From NCBI GenBank assembly GCA_013398055.1, contig VZRS01009487.1, positions 124,001 to 188,000 on the forward strand: 64,000 nt of DNA. The letters run 5' to 3'. The notes beneath the pieces are model-generated. The model was given only the letters and a program-made list of their open reading frames with translations. It searched no databases and had not been told where the DNA came from. Shown one piece after another: positions 50,113 to 62,600 of the stretch. Source of the DNA: Ifrita kowaldi. Its lineage: Eukaryota; Chordata; Aves; Passeriformes; Cinclosomatidae. Made by a program: the position numbers and the translations under genes. Every line of letters begins with the position of its first letter. Positions within the stretch are counted from its first letter, which is position 1.

Positions 50113-51355
50113 TTCATGAGAGTTGGCAACCCGTGTTAAATTTGCATGCATATTTGATTAGCTGTGTCTTTGGAAAACAGAGTCTTACAAAATATTGCAA
50201 AATTATTCATTTTATTTTTTTAAAGTCTGGATTGAATTCTGTCAAAATATAAACCCTGTTTTCTTCTTCCTTCCCTCCCTCCAAGTGAGTATAATCCAAT
50301 TTTCCTTTGAAACTGTAACATTTTATTTCACATTGCTTGGGAGTTATGAGCAAAAAGAGAAAAACAGTAATAGGAATGAAAAGGGAATTTGCCAGCTTCA
50401 TCTTTATTTAAGCAGCCAGAAAATGAAATAGAACACTTCCCTACAGTTAGTCCTCTTCTTCCACCCACTTCCCCAGAAAATATCTAGAAGATAAGGCTCC
50501 AAACTGGTTAATCAAAGCTCATGGAAGTCATTCTCAGGGGCAGTTTTATATATCCCCTACATGCCCTTAGCCTGAGTTCAAACTACTGAGATCACGATAC
50601 AGGAAAGGAGCCAGGATGTTACAGATCCAGGCACAGATGGGAGACCTGCTCTGGCTCACCTACACAGCTGGTGTCAGAAGGCCGAAAACATAATTGCCAT
50701 CCAGACTAGAGTGTAAGGGCTATAGTGAACTCAGACAAGATTTTCATGTTTGCCAGACTGACTGGGACATACTTTCTGAGACTGGAAACTGCATTGCAGG
50801 AAGTTTGAGGTAGGAGAGTTGGGGTCACGTTTTCTGACCTTGCAGAAGAATTTGCCTCTGACATGCTGTTGTTTCACCTTTACCTGTGAAAGCTTGAATG
50901 ACAAATGCTGCATTTCAGGCTGTGACTGGGGCTGCCAAACATCTATTTCCCGGCAGTCTCCGCTCACAGCTTGTCCCCTTTCACCCAGAAGTCACGTGGG
51001 ACCACCCCAACCCATCCCTTCTCGGCAGTGAAGTCAAAGTAAGGAAGAGCAAACACTTTCAACACAAAAGGACCCAGTCTGCATCTTTACCTGCCAAGCT
51101 ACTGCATATGACAATACCTTTCCAACCTACCCCCTTCTCAAACCTGCCTCAGAACTTTCTTCCCAATCGAACGTGAGTAAGCCCGCTTGAGCCATCTTCC
51201 CAATCACTGAGCCCTTGCAACAATCAGAAACTTCCAGCAAAAGACAAAACCACCTGGTTTCCAAGACCAAACCACCTGCCTTCATCTCACCTTCACTCCA
51301 CCTTCCTCAGTGCCTTCCTGGCGTCCATGGCTCAACGAGCAGACTCTCCAGCACA

Positions 51356-51406
51356 TGGCTCCAGTGCTCAGGCAAAGCTCAGTGCTCAGACAGTGAAGAC
51401 AAAGAA
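51356..51406. repeat. 51-bp dispersed repeat, copy A
   Basis: 48 of 51 bases match 53438-53488, in the same orientation and about 2.1 kb apart. The shared sequence begins 'tggctcca' and ends 'gaagacaaagaa'. Sequence on either side does not obviously continue the match. Confidence 0.93.
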
Positions 51407-51892
51407 TAAAAAACAATAGGGAATCAACACAAAGCAATGTACATCCATGCATGAGACAAAACTAAAAGCTCTTTCCCTTCTCTTGTCGTTCCAGAGGCAT
51501 GTATGGTTTATTCCATAAATGTGCATTATGCGAACTGCCAAATACTGCTATGAGAAAAGCTGTATCAAATTGGTTAAATTTTCTTTACAATAGTTCAGGC
51601 AGAATTTTGAATGCTGTATTTTGCTCAGTGTGAAATATCTGAGGACTGAAGCCATTTTTTAAAAACAATAGATAAAAAAAATGAGATTTCATTGCGGTAC
51701 TTCCATACAATGTCCTGTGTGTGTTTGTGTAACGCTTTCTGAAAAGAGCAAGAGAGGAAAACCCAGGCTTCATTTCAGAAAGTGCACAAAGGGAAACATT
51801 GCTGTGGTCACACTGATTTTTTCCCAGTACTTTGATACATAGGTGCTTATGTACATTTGAGAAACACTAAGGAAGTTAGTATAGCAAAATTA
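51407..51892. other. AT-rich non-coding stretch
   Basis: No gene or repeat recognised between repeat copy A and the CR1. Confidence 0.5.
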
Positions 51893-52362
51893 GACACTAA
51901 GCTATTAGAGAGCATCCAAAGCAGGGCCACAAGGGTGGTGAAGGGTCTGGAGAAGAAGCCTTACGAGGAGTGGCTGAGGTCTCTTGGTCTGCTCAGCCTG
52001 GAGGAGACTGAGGGGAGACCTCATTGCAGTCCACAACTTCCTCAAGAGGGGAAGAGGAGGGGTAGGTACCGGTCTCTTCACTCTTGTAGCCAGTGACAGG
52101 ACTCAACGAAATGGCATGAAGCTGAGTCAGGGAAAGCTTAGGTTGGATACCACAGAGAGCTTTTTCACCCAGAGGGTGGTTGGGCACTGAAACAGGCTCC
52201 TCAGGGGAGTAGTCACAGCATCAGCACAACAGAACTCAAGAAGCATTTGGACAATGCTCTCAGGCACATAGTGTGACCCTTGGGGATGGTGCTGTGCAGG
52301 GCCAGGAGCTGGACTCAATCCTGATGGGACCTTTCCAACTCAGCTTATTCTATGATTCTGTG
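51893..52362 (+). mobile_element. CR1 LINE, reverse-transcriptase C-terminus plus 3' UTR
   Basis: Plus orientation. The coding part is split between frames: IQSRATRVVKGLEKKPYEEW and LRSLGLLSLEE in one, then RLRGDLIAVHNFLKRG and KLRLDTTESFFTQRVVGH in another. A frameshift near 52000 therefore breaks the C-terminal reverse-transcriptase domain. The 3' UTR follows with 'gacaatgctctcaggcacat', 'ttggggatggtgctgtgcag' and the terminus 'ttctatgattctgtgg'. The same subfamily is seen in reverse at 44574-44678. The 5' end is truncated near 51893 within the coding region. Confidence 0.95.
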
Positions 52363-53437
52363 GCAAAAATAAGCCTTCCATAAAGACTTCCTATTAGCAG
52401 GTAGAAAGCCCAAACTAATAAGCCATTCCTAGTGTCATAAATAAAATCCATTTTCTTCTGCAGTGAAACACCGCCTTTCGTTTTTTATTACCCTCTTACA
52501 GCTTTAAGTAACGTGGTCACCATAGTTCATTTTCTTCGTGGTGAAACTTTGTGCTTTAGTTCATAAAATTAGAGCATAAAGTTTTGCCACAAAGAGAATA
52601 CTGTGCCTGGTAATGTTGACATGTAAGTGATAAAGCAAGAAACAATAGAAAAATAAAGAAAATCTGGGGAGAAATGAACAATTAATCCTGCATGCTCTTG
52701 TCACTTGAAAATAGTAGCTGTAAATTCAAACTGCAACCGCAACCATTTTTTTTGTCAAAGTCCTCAGAGCCTCTGCAGTTAAGCAGGAGGCAGCCCCTCA
52801 ATCCTGAAAAGGGTTTGGACACAACTCCTGGTGAGGAACTGCCACCTACATTAATGACTTTCTGCATATGGATGTTTCCTCTCCTCAGTTATGCTCACAC
52901 CAGTGAAGAGATGGCATGAGGTACTTGGCACCAGTTTGCATTCATATGGGGTTTTTTAGCTCCAGATGAGCACCAGTTTCAGAAGGGTCTAGACAGCTTT
53001 GGTAGTAGCCACTTGGATGTTTGTGTATTGCACTCCTCAGTACACCACGTAATAAGAAACATTATTCACTTGGCCACGGTGCAGCACAAGTACACAGAGA
53101 CAGCTTGATTTCTAATCACACCTGAGCTAATAAGTCCTCTGAGACTTATTGTCAGCTTGAGCTGTCTGGAAACATCTTGCCCATATTTAAAAAAACTCTC
53201 AGTCAATCCTCTGAAAAGGTCTAGTGCACCCATGAAGTAGAGCAGACGTCTGTAAAAGCACCACAGAAAACATCAGACTGTGTTTTTCTAATAGACTTAC
53301 TAGAATTTAGCAGCTAAAATCTCTGGCTGTGCTGTGCACGCTTCAGCCCAGGATTTTGATTGGTGAGTAAGGAGGATTTTCTCTTGGATTGCTCCTAACT
53401 CCTTTCCCAAGCTGCCTGTGAGGTAGTCCCTACTGTG
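52363..53437. other. Non-coding stretch
   Basis: No gene recognised. Frames open on both strands at about 52682-52919 cancel each other as evidence. Confidence 0.5.
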
Positions 53438-53488
53438 TGGCTCCACTGCTCAGGCAATGCTCAGTGCTCAGGCAGTGAAGACAAAGAA
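53438..53488. repeat. 51-bp dispersed repeat, copy B
   Basis: Partner of 51356-51406 with three substitutions and no gaps. Both copies happen to be open in the same frame (copy B WLHCSGNAQCSGSEDKE), but all three differences change the residue (Gln/His, Lys/Asn, Asp/Gly). That does not suggest protein-level constraint. Confidence 0.93.
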
Positions 53489-56400
53489 AACAACCAAAAG
53501 TCAGTCAAGCAATTAAAGCCCTACTCGAGCAAAATTAATACATATAATGGAGATAAGTTAATAAGAAAGTTAACCACTCTACACACCGGAAGTTGCTTTA
53601 TACTCAGGCTTTTTATTCCTCCCTGGTACAACACCCTTCAAAACTACAGGATTTAATCCTGCTGCAGTAGTTAAAGCATTACAGCTTTCTAAAGTCAATT
53701 AGACCTAACATTTGAATGCTTGATTTTGCAGCTCCTTTTAATGAATTTTAATTTATTTGTTTGTTTTAATGATGTATTGACAAATATCGTCAAGCAGCGA
53801 CAAAAACAAGCTGAAAAGAAGCACTGTGATTACATGCACCAGGTTTAACCTGCTTCACATCCCCGGGAGCTATTTACTTTTTTTCAGCTATCTAGATGCC
53901 GGAGTATGAAAGCTAGTGAGCAAGGAATGGTTTTAAGATTAAAGCATTGCAAAATAAGTTTGTGTTCTTAGAAAGAGTATTATACAAAAATGTTAAATCA
54001 TTATGCTTTTCTAGTCCTCCTTTTCTTATTTCTAAACAGATAGAGGCTAGTAAGACTCCTTTACCCATAGAAATCTTGGAAGTACTAAATAACACCTGCA
54101 TAATAACTTATGATCAGGAATGCATACAAAAAACTAAAGCAATTAATTTTTATTGTCTGTATTTTCTATAGTACAACTGAAAAAACCTGCATGTTGCAAA
54201 CTGGAGTTTCTATATACCACAAAGTAACCAAAGGAATACAAAGCTCCTGGTGCATGCCTCATTCTCTCAGAGCCTTCAGCACACCACTGAATGAATGCAT
54301 TTAAATGGACCTAATTTTAAAAGGGAGAAAAAAAAGTAAAACTGCTACACGTCTGATAGTTTCCATAGCACTAATTACCTTTACACTCTCTTCCCCCCTC
54401 AAAAATATCAAAATGCTTGGAATTATTAACGAAACCAGACAAAAAACTTCTACCCTTTTCTCCTTAAATCACTACAGTTGCAAAATATTCCAGAGCACTT
54501 TTGATTACTTCTATTCATACAGAAAAAAAGGTAATGCACTTGTTTCAGATATTACATTATGTGGCAGTCCTTCTCGGAAGTAAGTGCTGTTGTGACAGAA
54601 GCAAATCTCCACAGCATCACTGATGTGAAAGAAACCCTTTCAGTTTTCATCAGCTGAGACAATTTCTATGGTGAGGGCGTGGCTAATTTTTCTCCTGGGG
54701 CTGTTGATATCTTGCTGCAGATCCAGTAGCTTAAACATAGGATAGTTGTCAACGCTGTGCCCGCATCAGATAGAGACATGCTTATGACTCCTGGGCAATT
54801 TTCTTTCACGTGCTCATAGAGGGAAGGTTGCAGCCAAAGGAACTGGGGCATGACTTCTTTTCTTTGTTCTCCCACTGCCATCTCAGCCATCCAGACAAGG
54901 AATGCATGTCTGCAGTAAGGATGTTTATTTACATCATATGCCCATGCATTAGCTTTGTGCCATAACCATAGTCAAGGAACTCATCTGAAAAAAAAATACC
55001 AGAAATACTAGAAAAAGGACTGATCCCAATTCTGCAACAGGCAGGAGGTGGTTCTTTGTTCCCCCACTTTGTTGATTTCCAAAGTTGCCCTCACTAAAGC
55101 ATAAACAGCTGAAAATACAACCCGGTCTTTCTGCCCACATTGCACGTGCTGTGTTCGAGTCATTTGGATATCAACCACGGCCATCTTTGAACAGATGCTC
55201 AGAGTGCAGTAGAACAGGTAATACAGCTCCAACTTGTGTAAATATTGTATGCTAGCTACTCTATGTGAATTACAGCCCAAATTCTGAAAGGTGCTAAAAT
55301 CCCTCACCATTCATTTATCTGCTTAGACCCGCAAGTAGGGGCCATTAGAAGTCATTATTTGTCAAATATTTTAAACAACATCCCTTAACTTGTTATTTTC
55401 ATTTCTGCAACATTTGACAGTAGTGTACATTGTCAACTGAGCAGAGGAAATGAGGAAAACAGGAAACTTTAATTGCCATTTAAGTAGAACTCACTAATAC
55501 AGCACAGCGACAAATGAATGAGGAGCAGAAAGTGTCTAATAACACTTCAAAAAATATTACAAAAAAATTTGGTTGAGTTGTCAACTTTAATTGCTATCCA
55601 TATGAAAGCAGAGTACTGGCTTTGCAATTTTATCCCACATTCCACTAGGAATCTGTGAATTAGGCGCCTTTTTAATCAGCAGAGTTGCAGCACTCCATGT
55701 GACACCACAGATGGATTTGTTGTAACTGGAAGAAACGGGGTATTATTCCAGATCCTGCAGCCAGTGGCTCTGCCTCTAGCCTGCTGGCTGCTGCAGAAAC
55801 AGTAGAGACATGGCTTATCCCACCTTGTCAAGAATCAGCCTCCTGGACATCTCTCTGTGCCCGGAATAGAAGAAATAAAGTTTGTGCCAGCCACTCTGCA
55901 GGAAGATGAGGGCAAGAATGAGCTAAGCACTACTTTGTCCTTGGTATGCCAAGTGCAGAAATAAAGTATAATCTCACCCTTACCATATGAATAGCACAAT
56001 TTGAATGAGTGCACATTATTGTACAGGGATTTTCTTCGGATGTATCTGGCACAGTCAGCACGTAATTTTAGTGCTCTTTTTTCATGACCATGGCAATCCC
56101 ATGCCAAAGCAGAGGACTCAATAATATAATCTTACCCTTTGTTACTGCATATAGGAGAAGCTGAACTTGGACAGAAAGCAGTAAGTATTGTGGGGTGTTG
56201 GGATGAAGAACAGTGACCACCTAAAACTATTTTAACTGTATGGTGACGTTTTTCTAAACCATTTTTGTCCCTGAAAAAGTATTTCAGGCAAGACAGGTTT
56301 CCAGTCTTGCTTCTAAAAGTGGAGATGTATGTGACCACGACTCTAGTCCCTCCGCTCCTATAGGTACTGTGACCTATTTCATTTATAGGAGGGAACATGC

Positions 56401-58587
56401 CACTGATAAGACAAATGAAGCATTACCTTCCTGTTACCTCTGCAACAATTTCAAAGACCAACAAAAAATAACGTAGAAATTTACTTAGGATCAAGGTTAG
56501 CTAGAGTAAACAGTGAGTAATTTCTAGCTTTTAAAAGACATTGTTAAGATGAAATACTTTCCTTATCTCCTACTGAAGTATTTTCCCATTTATGTTAGCA
56601 AAAAATCAGAGGTTAAAATAGTAATAAATGAAAGAAATCTAATAGAATAGAATAGAATTCACTCAGAAATAATAATTACCTTGTTTCTGAAGGAAAAATC
56701 AAATAACTGGATCATTTGCAGGAACAATTCCTCTCAAAAACAGTGAATTTGAAGTTAGCATCCTCATTGGCTAAAGACTGAGACACAGACAGGCCTTGAG
56801 CCTGCTGTTATTGAATTAATACGATTTTTGAATGACTGAGCTCATCATTAAACCTCTCAACACACTGAAATGCACTGGTAAAACTATAGAGTTGGGAAAG
56901 GCTGGTTAAGAAACTGAATGGGAATACTAAACATGAAAACCAAATAGGCAAGTGGCACCTTCCATTTCATATTCTTGCTAACTGAATAGATCCCATCCAT
57001 TAAATAATCATAGGGAAATTTTCTCCCCAAGACTCAACCAAGTCAAGGGAAATGTTCACACTAACTGAAAAGACCTTTGGTCTGAAGCTGAATTCTCTCA
57101 CACAAATGGAAATTCTTGTAACAAAGCTGATATTCCAAGATATAACAACTAGGCCATGAGCCTTATCCCACCATGAACATTACACTTTACCTTTAGGAAC
57201 ATTTTGAGCTCTATTGACAGCAGAATGAGAATTTGTATAACGTATTAACCTACTTATTTCTCAGACTATCTCTAGAATTCTTTAACTGAAAATTGCCTGC
57301 AAAAAGCCCAAAATCTAATTGAATCAACATCCACTGAAGAATCCTTCATGCTTCTTTGTACATGCCAAACTATGAGATATCAGGGAAGTATTACCAAAAT
57401 TGTACTCTAAGAGTTCTTTCAGGTCCTTGTACATCCACTGTAAATATGACTAATCAACTTCTGTTTAGACATTATCTTCTTAATCCCTCATTACAGTATT
57501 GCCAAAAATGGAGCAAACTTGAGGACACAACTGAAATGGCTGCTGCATGATGAGAAAAAAACAAAATAAAGGTTCTTTAATAACTATCAACAGTCTCCTG
57601 GTATCCATGAGCAGCAAAGAGCAAGAAGGAAGAGGAGTATACAGTGAATACTGCCAGTATAGTATGCAGAAGAGCAGAAAGGCTCTTTATAATAAAAAAA
57701 AAGCTTCTTTTTTTTCTTCTTTTTTTTCACATTTTGAAGAAGAGAAGGACTTCCAGTAATAGCACCCAAAAATTTTGATTCTCAGCCACAAAACGTGAAG
57801 CTCCTTTGCTGAGTGTCTGGGTACCAGCGGATTTACTGGCTTTGTTCTTTCCTCCCTCTACTCCACGCACAAAAAACCCTCTGCTCACTGGCTGGATAGT
57901 GCAGGGAGCAGATCTTGTGCTCTCTCTAGAGAAACTTCAGAAGCTTTTCCCTCCCCATCTGTTATTCAAATACACCCTAATTTGTTCTGAGTGGATCTTG
58001 TTCTCAGAAGGGCAGTATTTGTCCCGCAGTACCATAAACTCAAAGTTCAAAACCTCTTCACTCCTAAGGAAAAGACTTCTGTTAGGAAACATCTCCATGC
58101 TGAAACTCATCAGGTGATGGGGCCGCACACCATGCTCAAAAGATGGTCACTGGCACTAAGGTGTTGAAAGCTGTCACTGGTTACTTCCTCTCATCATTAA
58201 AGGAAACCAGGAGAAAGACCATGAGCTTTCTTATGGAGCACAGCAGAAGCATCCTAGATCTCAGGCTTCTTTAAATCCATCACAATTTAAAATACAGGAA
58301 AACACACGTTGCTGCTGAGACCCTGCACTACAGCAAAGTGTGTGAACTGACAGGAGCTTTGCACTGTATCACCAGAAGCAGAATGGTGAGGAAACTTTGC
58401 TCCAAATCCCATCCTCAGGTGGAAAAATTTTCCCACTGGAAACTCTAAAGCAGAATTTTCACTCTTTCTCTAATAAATTTATGTGAAAGGAAGATGGGGA
58501 GAGAGATGAAAGCAGAAGGAGGAGAATAAGTAGATGGACTGCAGCAGAGGTCACAGCACTGGCAAAAATAATTTTCCCGTGCTCATG
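53489..58587. other. AT-rich non-coding stretch
   Basis: No gene recognised. Three minus-strand frames of 88-100 codons at 55008-55310, 55835-56107 and 56132-56398 have no family resemblance and no clear splice linkage. An AATAG pentamer run lies at 56641-56658. Confidence 0.5.
56641..56658. repeat. (AATAG)n pentamer run
   Basis: About 3.5 units. The same pentamer, reversed, forms the tail of one CR1 subfamily here (27390-27406), but no CR1 body is visible next to this run. Confidence 0.85.
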
Positions 58588-58722
58588 CCTCCATCTCTGG
58601 AGGTAATCAAAACCTGACTGGACATGATCCTGTGCAATCCACTCTAAGTGACCTTGTTTTAACAGGGGAGTTAGATGATCTCCAGAGGTCCCTTCCAACC
58701 CCAACTGTTCTGTGATTCTATG
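58588..58722 (+). mobile_element. CR1 LINE 3' end
   Basis: Plus orientation: 'ctggaggtaatcaaaacctg', 'actggacatgatcctgtgca', 'ggggagttagatgatctcca', 'gaggtcccttccaacccc', ending 'gttctgtgattctatg'. The sense frame of the last ORF2 residues is interrupted by stops. A 144-codon minus-strand frame at 58459-58893 is its antisense shadow. Confidence 0.93.
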
Positions 58723-59554
58723 TCCTCTGTGGGCTAAGAAAAGGAAATACAGCTTAAAGTGCTGTGTAACAGGATAATCTCTAATTAGATAACTGCATCT
58801 AGGGGCAAGAACAATCTGCCCAGTCATTAGCCATGGAATATTCTGACAGAAATGGTGCTGTTTAATAGGGTTATTACAGGAAAATAGGAGCAACAGTTAA
58901 TTTATTATCTTGTATAAAGAGTGGTAACAATTTGTGCAGAACAAAACAGAAAAAAAGAAGAGCTTGTAAAAATATCTGAGCAGAAAAGGTTCAGCTCCAT
59001 CCTCTTGCTATGAAAGCACTGGGTGTTGAAAGTGCAGAGTTGAGTATGCAAAGTGCCACACTCCAGACACCTCTACTTACTAGCACTAAGACAATTGTCA
59101 ATGTAGAACTGCTCACCACTAATTTAAACGAATTGCATATAATTGGTTCCCACAAACCCTCCAGAAAACAGTTTCACTACCCCAGCTGCCTGTCTCAGTG
59201 TATTCTCAGTTCAAAAGGCTTAGCATGAACTTGTAGAGGGCACCATGTTAATATAATGGGGTTTTTTGGCTTAACAGCCCTCCTAGGTAAATATCTCTGA
59301 ACTTAAAGCAAGAATTGCTATATTTTGTTTCAGTGAAGAACCTTCATTTCATAATTATTGAGTATTGCAGTCTACTGGGCAGCATTTTACATACTGGCCT
59401 TTCCACCAGTGCTCTTTCAGAAGCTTTGTATACTCACCACTATATCTAACCTCAAAAGACTGACTATTTTTAGAACTATTCAAAAAGTACTGCTAAGATC
59501 TACCGATGCCACACATTTCTATATTAGCCAGATCTTTTTGTACTGGATTAAAAG
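58723..59554. other. AT-rich non-coding stretch
   Basis: Nothing recognisable up to the poly(A) run. Confidence 0.5.
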
Positions 59555-59582
59555 AAAAAAAAAAAAAAAAAAAAAAAAAAAA
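59555..59582. repeat. Poly(A) run, at least A28, truncated by gap
   Basis: An uninterrupted run of 28 A abuts unknown bases, so its true length is unknown. Confidence 0.95.
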
Positions 59583-59644
59583 NNNNNNNNNNNNNNNNNN
59601 NNNNNNNNNNNNNNNNNNNNNNNNNNNNNNNNNNNNNNNNNNNN
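59583..59644. other. Assembly gap (62 N)
   Basis: Sixty-two undetermined bases. Any open frame crossing it is an artefact. Confidence 1.
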
Positions 59645-62600
59645 CAACCTTTAAAAAAATGGTAGTACCCTGTCAGGGACTTAGGGTACAGTACATCCCC
59701 CTGAGGGAGAAAACTTTAGTGCCATGTACCAGGGACAAGGAGACTACCAGGTGACTCGCTTACTAATTTGTATACTGCAATGTAGGCAGTTTGAACTTTC
59801 ATTCTCTGATACTCCTTTTTTTAGAAGTATTTTTCAAAAGGATTAGAACTTCCTGCCAAGTCAGCCTTTCATTTAATAAATTTGCTTCGAGGTCCTTCAT
59901 TGAAGACACACTGAGACTTCTGAAATCTATTTGTGTAACCTCCAGTTTGTTCTGTCTTTCACTGTTGCCTGTACCTAACTGACAAAACCAAGAACTTTGG
60001 GATTCTGAGAAAAAGCTCAGTTGTCTCTAGAGGAAAACCCAACAGAACCATGTCCACATGGAAGGAAATTGTAGTTCAGTCTCAGCTGACCATTTGCTGC
60101 TTGTCCTATTTGTTTTTTCTAGACCTAGATTAGTTTGTTAACTAGATTAGTTAATGTCCTTGAGTGCAAGCAGGGGAAGGTATGCTTGTTCTGCAAATTA
60201 GTCACTGTAAGATAAAATGACAAGAAGATGAAGCAGACTGAGGCTGATGTTGTAAGAATTATTCAAGTAATGGTAGATTAAGGACAGAATTATTTAATCC
60301 GTACAAGAAAATTTTTGTCTTCCACAGAAACTGGGCCCTTCCCTTAGAGGGGCCATGAAGTGGTGGATTAGCAAGAAAGGATCTGAGTATTTAAATCTAG
60401 CTAGATTCTTAAAAACCCAAAGCAATGTGCCAAGGCCGAAAAACCTCCGCTTTTTTTTTCTTCTGAGAGCAAAGATCATTTACCACCACAAGAACAGTCC
60501 CATGTTCTGGTCATGGAGAGAATGCTTCCTTTATCCCCCTGTAAAACACATCTTTGGACGTCTTTTATGACCCAAATATGACAGTGGAGCACTGCCATGT
60601 AGAGCAGATAGCAAGAAACTTCCTAGAAGAAGGATTAAATGTGTTGCTTTCAGTTACCATGACAAAAGGAAAAAAGCACTGTAAATGAGAAGACACCAAA
60701 AAACTTAATTTCTCCATCTTAGAAGGACTGAAAATAAGGTACTTTCACTCCTGAAAAGAACCCCAATGCAGTTAGTCTGGTCCAAGTTGCCTTAATTGCC
60801 GAGCCATATGAAAAGTCCTAGCCATGTTACATTAATGTTCTACTAACAGAAGAAACAGTTCCCAAGATACCTAATACGTTGAGAAGTATTTATACTGAAA
60901 GTCTTTTATTCTTCTGTTGCTAAAAAGACTTTACTGGCTTAGAAGATTTGACTTGCTTTCCAAATTCAGAGTGTTTAGAATAGTTTCAGAAATCCCAGCT
61001 TTTTCTAACAAGCTCACAGCCCAAATAAAGCCCCCCACTGTGCCTTATTTTAAGGCAGAACATAATTGTGTCCCATCACCAGAGCTTTTCATAACTGCTT
61101 TTATTGTAAGCAACGAAAACACAAAAATCCCTGTTAAATGCAGCACCCTTCTTAGCCCCAGATTAAGCAGTGGTACTTGGGTTTCTTCAGTTGTTCAACT
61201 TGTAAAGGAACAGTCGCCTTAAGGGGTCTTCAAGGGATTGATGAAAATAGAAGAATTTATTGCTTAAATTCAATCTTTTCACATTTAGCATTAAAAGTAA
61301 GAGTAAATATACCCTGTGCATCCTCACAGGAAAGAATCAAAGGACTCCAGGTGCCACAAACTCATTTTCCCGAAAACTACTAAAAAAAAAAACCCACCCA
61401 ACCAAAAACCAAATGCAAACTGCTTTATGCTGTCTAATTTTCATTAATTTAAGAAAAACACACAAATATTCTGGATGATACTGTCAGGCTATAAGCCAGA
61501 CCCTTTAAACTCACAGACTGTGACCAAATTTAGTCTGCCAACATATTTAAAGCATCAATAATCAGAAAAAAACTATTTCTTTACTCATCTCCTCACAACT
61601 ATATAAGGGGAGAGAGGAACTGGTGGCCATGTAGGGAGAAATATATATCCTTTAATTAAAGGAAGATCAAGAAGTACATGCATCAACAAGGCAGGTTGAT
61701 GCCCATGTAGCCCAGCAAATAGAAAGTGGGTATGCAGGCAAACAACAGGTTACTGAGATGACTGATAGTGCTGACAAGTTTTGTTGCACATGCTCACACA
61801 AACGAAGGGATGATCCCAAACAAGGTCTGCGAGAAGGAAAGGAAGTACAAGACAGTGAAGCAGAAGAAAAAAAGATTTTATTCAGAGACAGAGGAAATCT
61901 CCTGTCCTTCAGCTCTTCCTTACCCTGGAACTCCATCTTCTTGTTGTGAAAGAGAGAAAAAAGAGGAGATATGTTCCTTTCCCCAGCAATATTGAGCTTT
62001 CCTTCCTGTCTGGTTCATCCTCCTCAGAAACTCGCTATGATTCATTCCCTGCAGACTCGGATCTGTGCTGCTCAGCTGCCAAACTTGTTCAGAAGCAGGT
62101 ATACTCCGCTCTCCTCCCTCCACCAGCTTTGCACAAAGTTAACCAAGGGCCCATAGGAAGCCCCTTTCTAGGTACTCCTTCCTCAAAGGATGAACCTGGG
62201 ATTCATCTGCTTTATTGAGGCTCTAATAACCCGTTAGCTTGTCCAAGATGGTGTTATGCTGTTATTAGTCCAGGTACAGTTCCTCTATGAAGCTGGGGGC
62301 ACAAGTAAACCACCCTACAAGCAGAACTTACCTTAACTTTCCTTACAGGGAGTGAAAGGCTTTTTCTGATCCTCTTTGACTGTGTTCAGATTGTTAAATT
62401 AAAGAAGTGCTAGAGCCCTAGTCATCCACATTCTTCCTTAAGTCCCAGGCACCAACTCAGTGAGCTCTCTCCAAGCTAAATCTGCCAGGGGGAGTGGTAA
62501 CTGTAAGTGGTGTGGACATGAGCCAGCCAGAGCCATTTGAACTTGGATCAATCCCTGGCCATTTTCAATTAAGCAATATAAATTCCGTCTTATGTTCCTG

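Larger units (their letters stand above)
48926..51355. other. Non-coding stretch, variable composition
   Basis: No gene recognised. The longest frame is 126 codons on the minus strand (49112-49492), without recognisable features. It includes a TA run near 49619, a GC-richer block at 49849-50090 ending in A17, and a C-rich block at about 50990-51350. Confidence 0.5.

Noticed and set aside
58459..58893. 144-codon minus-strand open frame
   Set aside because: It crosses CR1 sequence in antisense and otherwise contains no recognisable domain.
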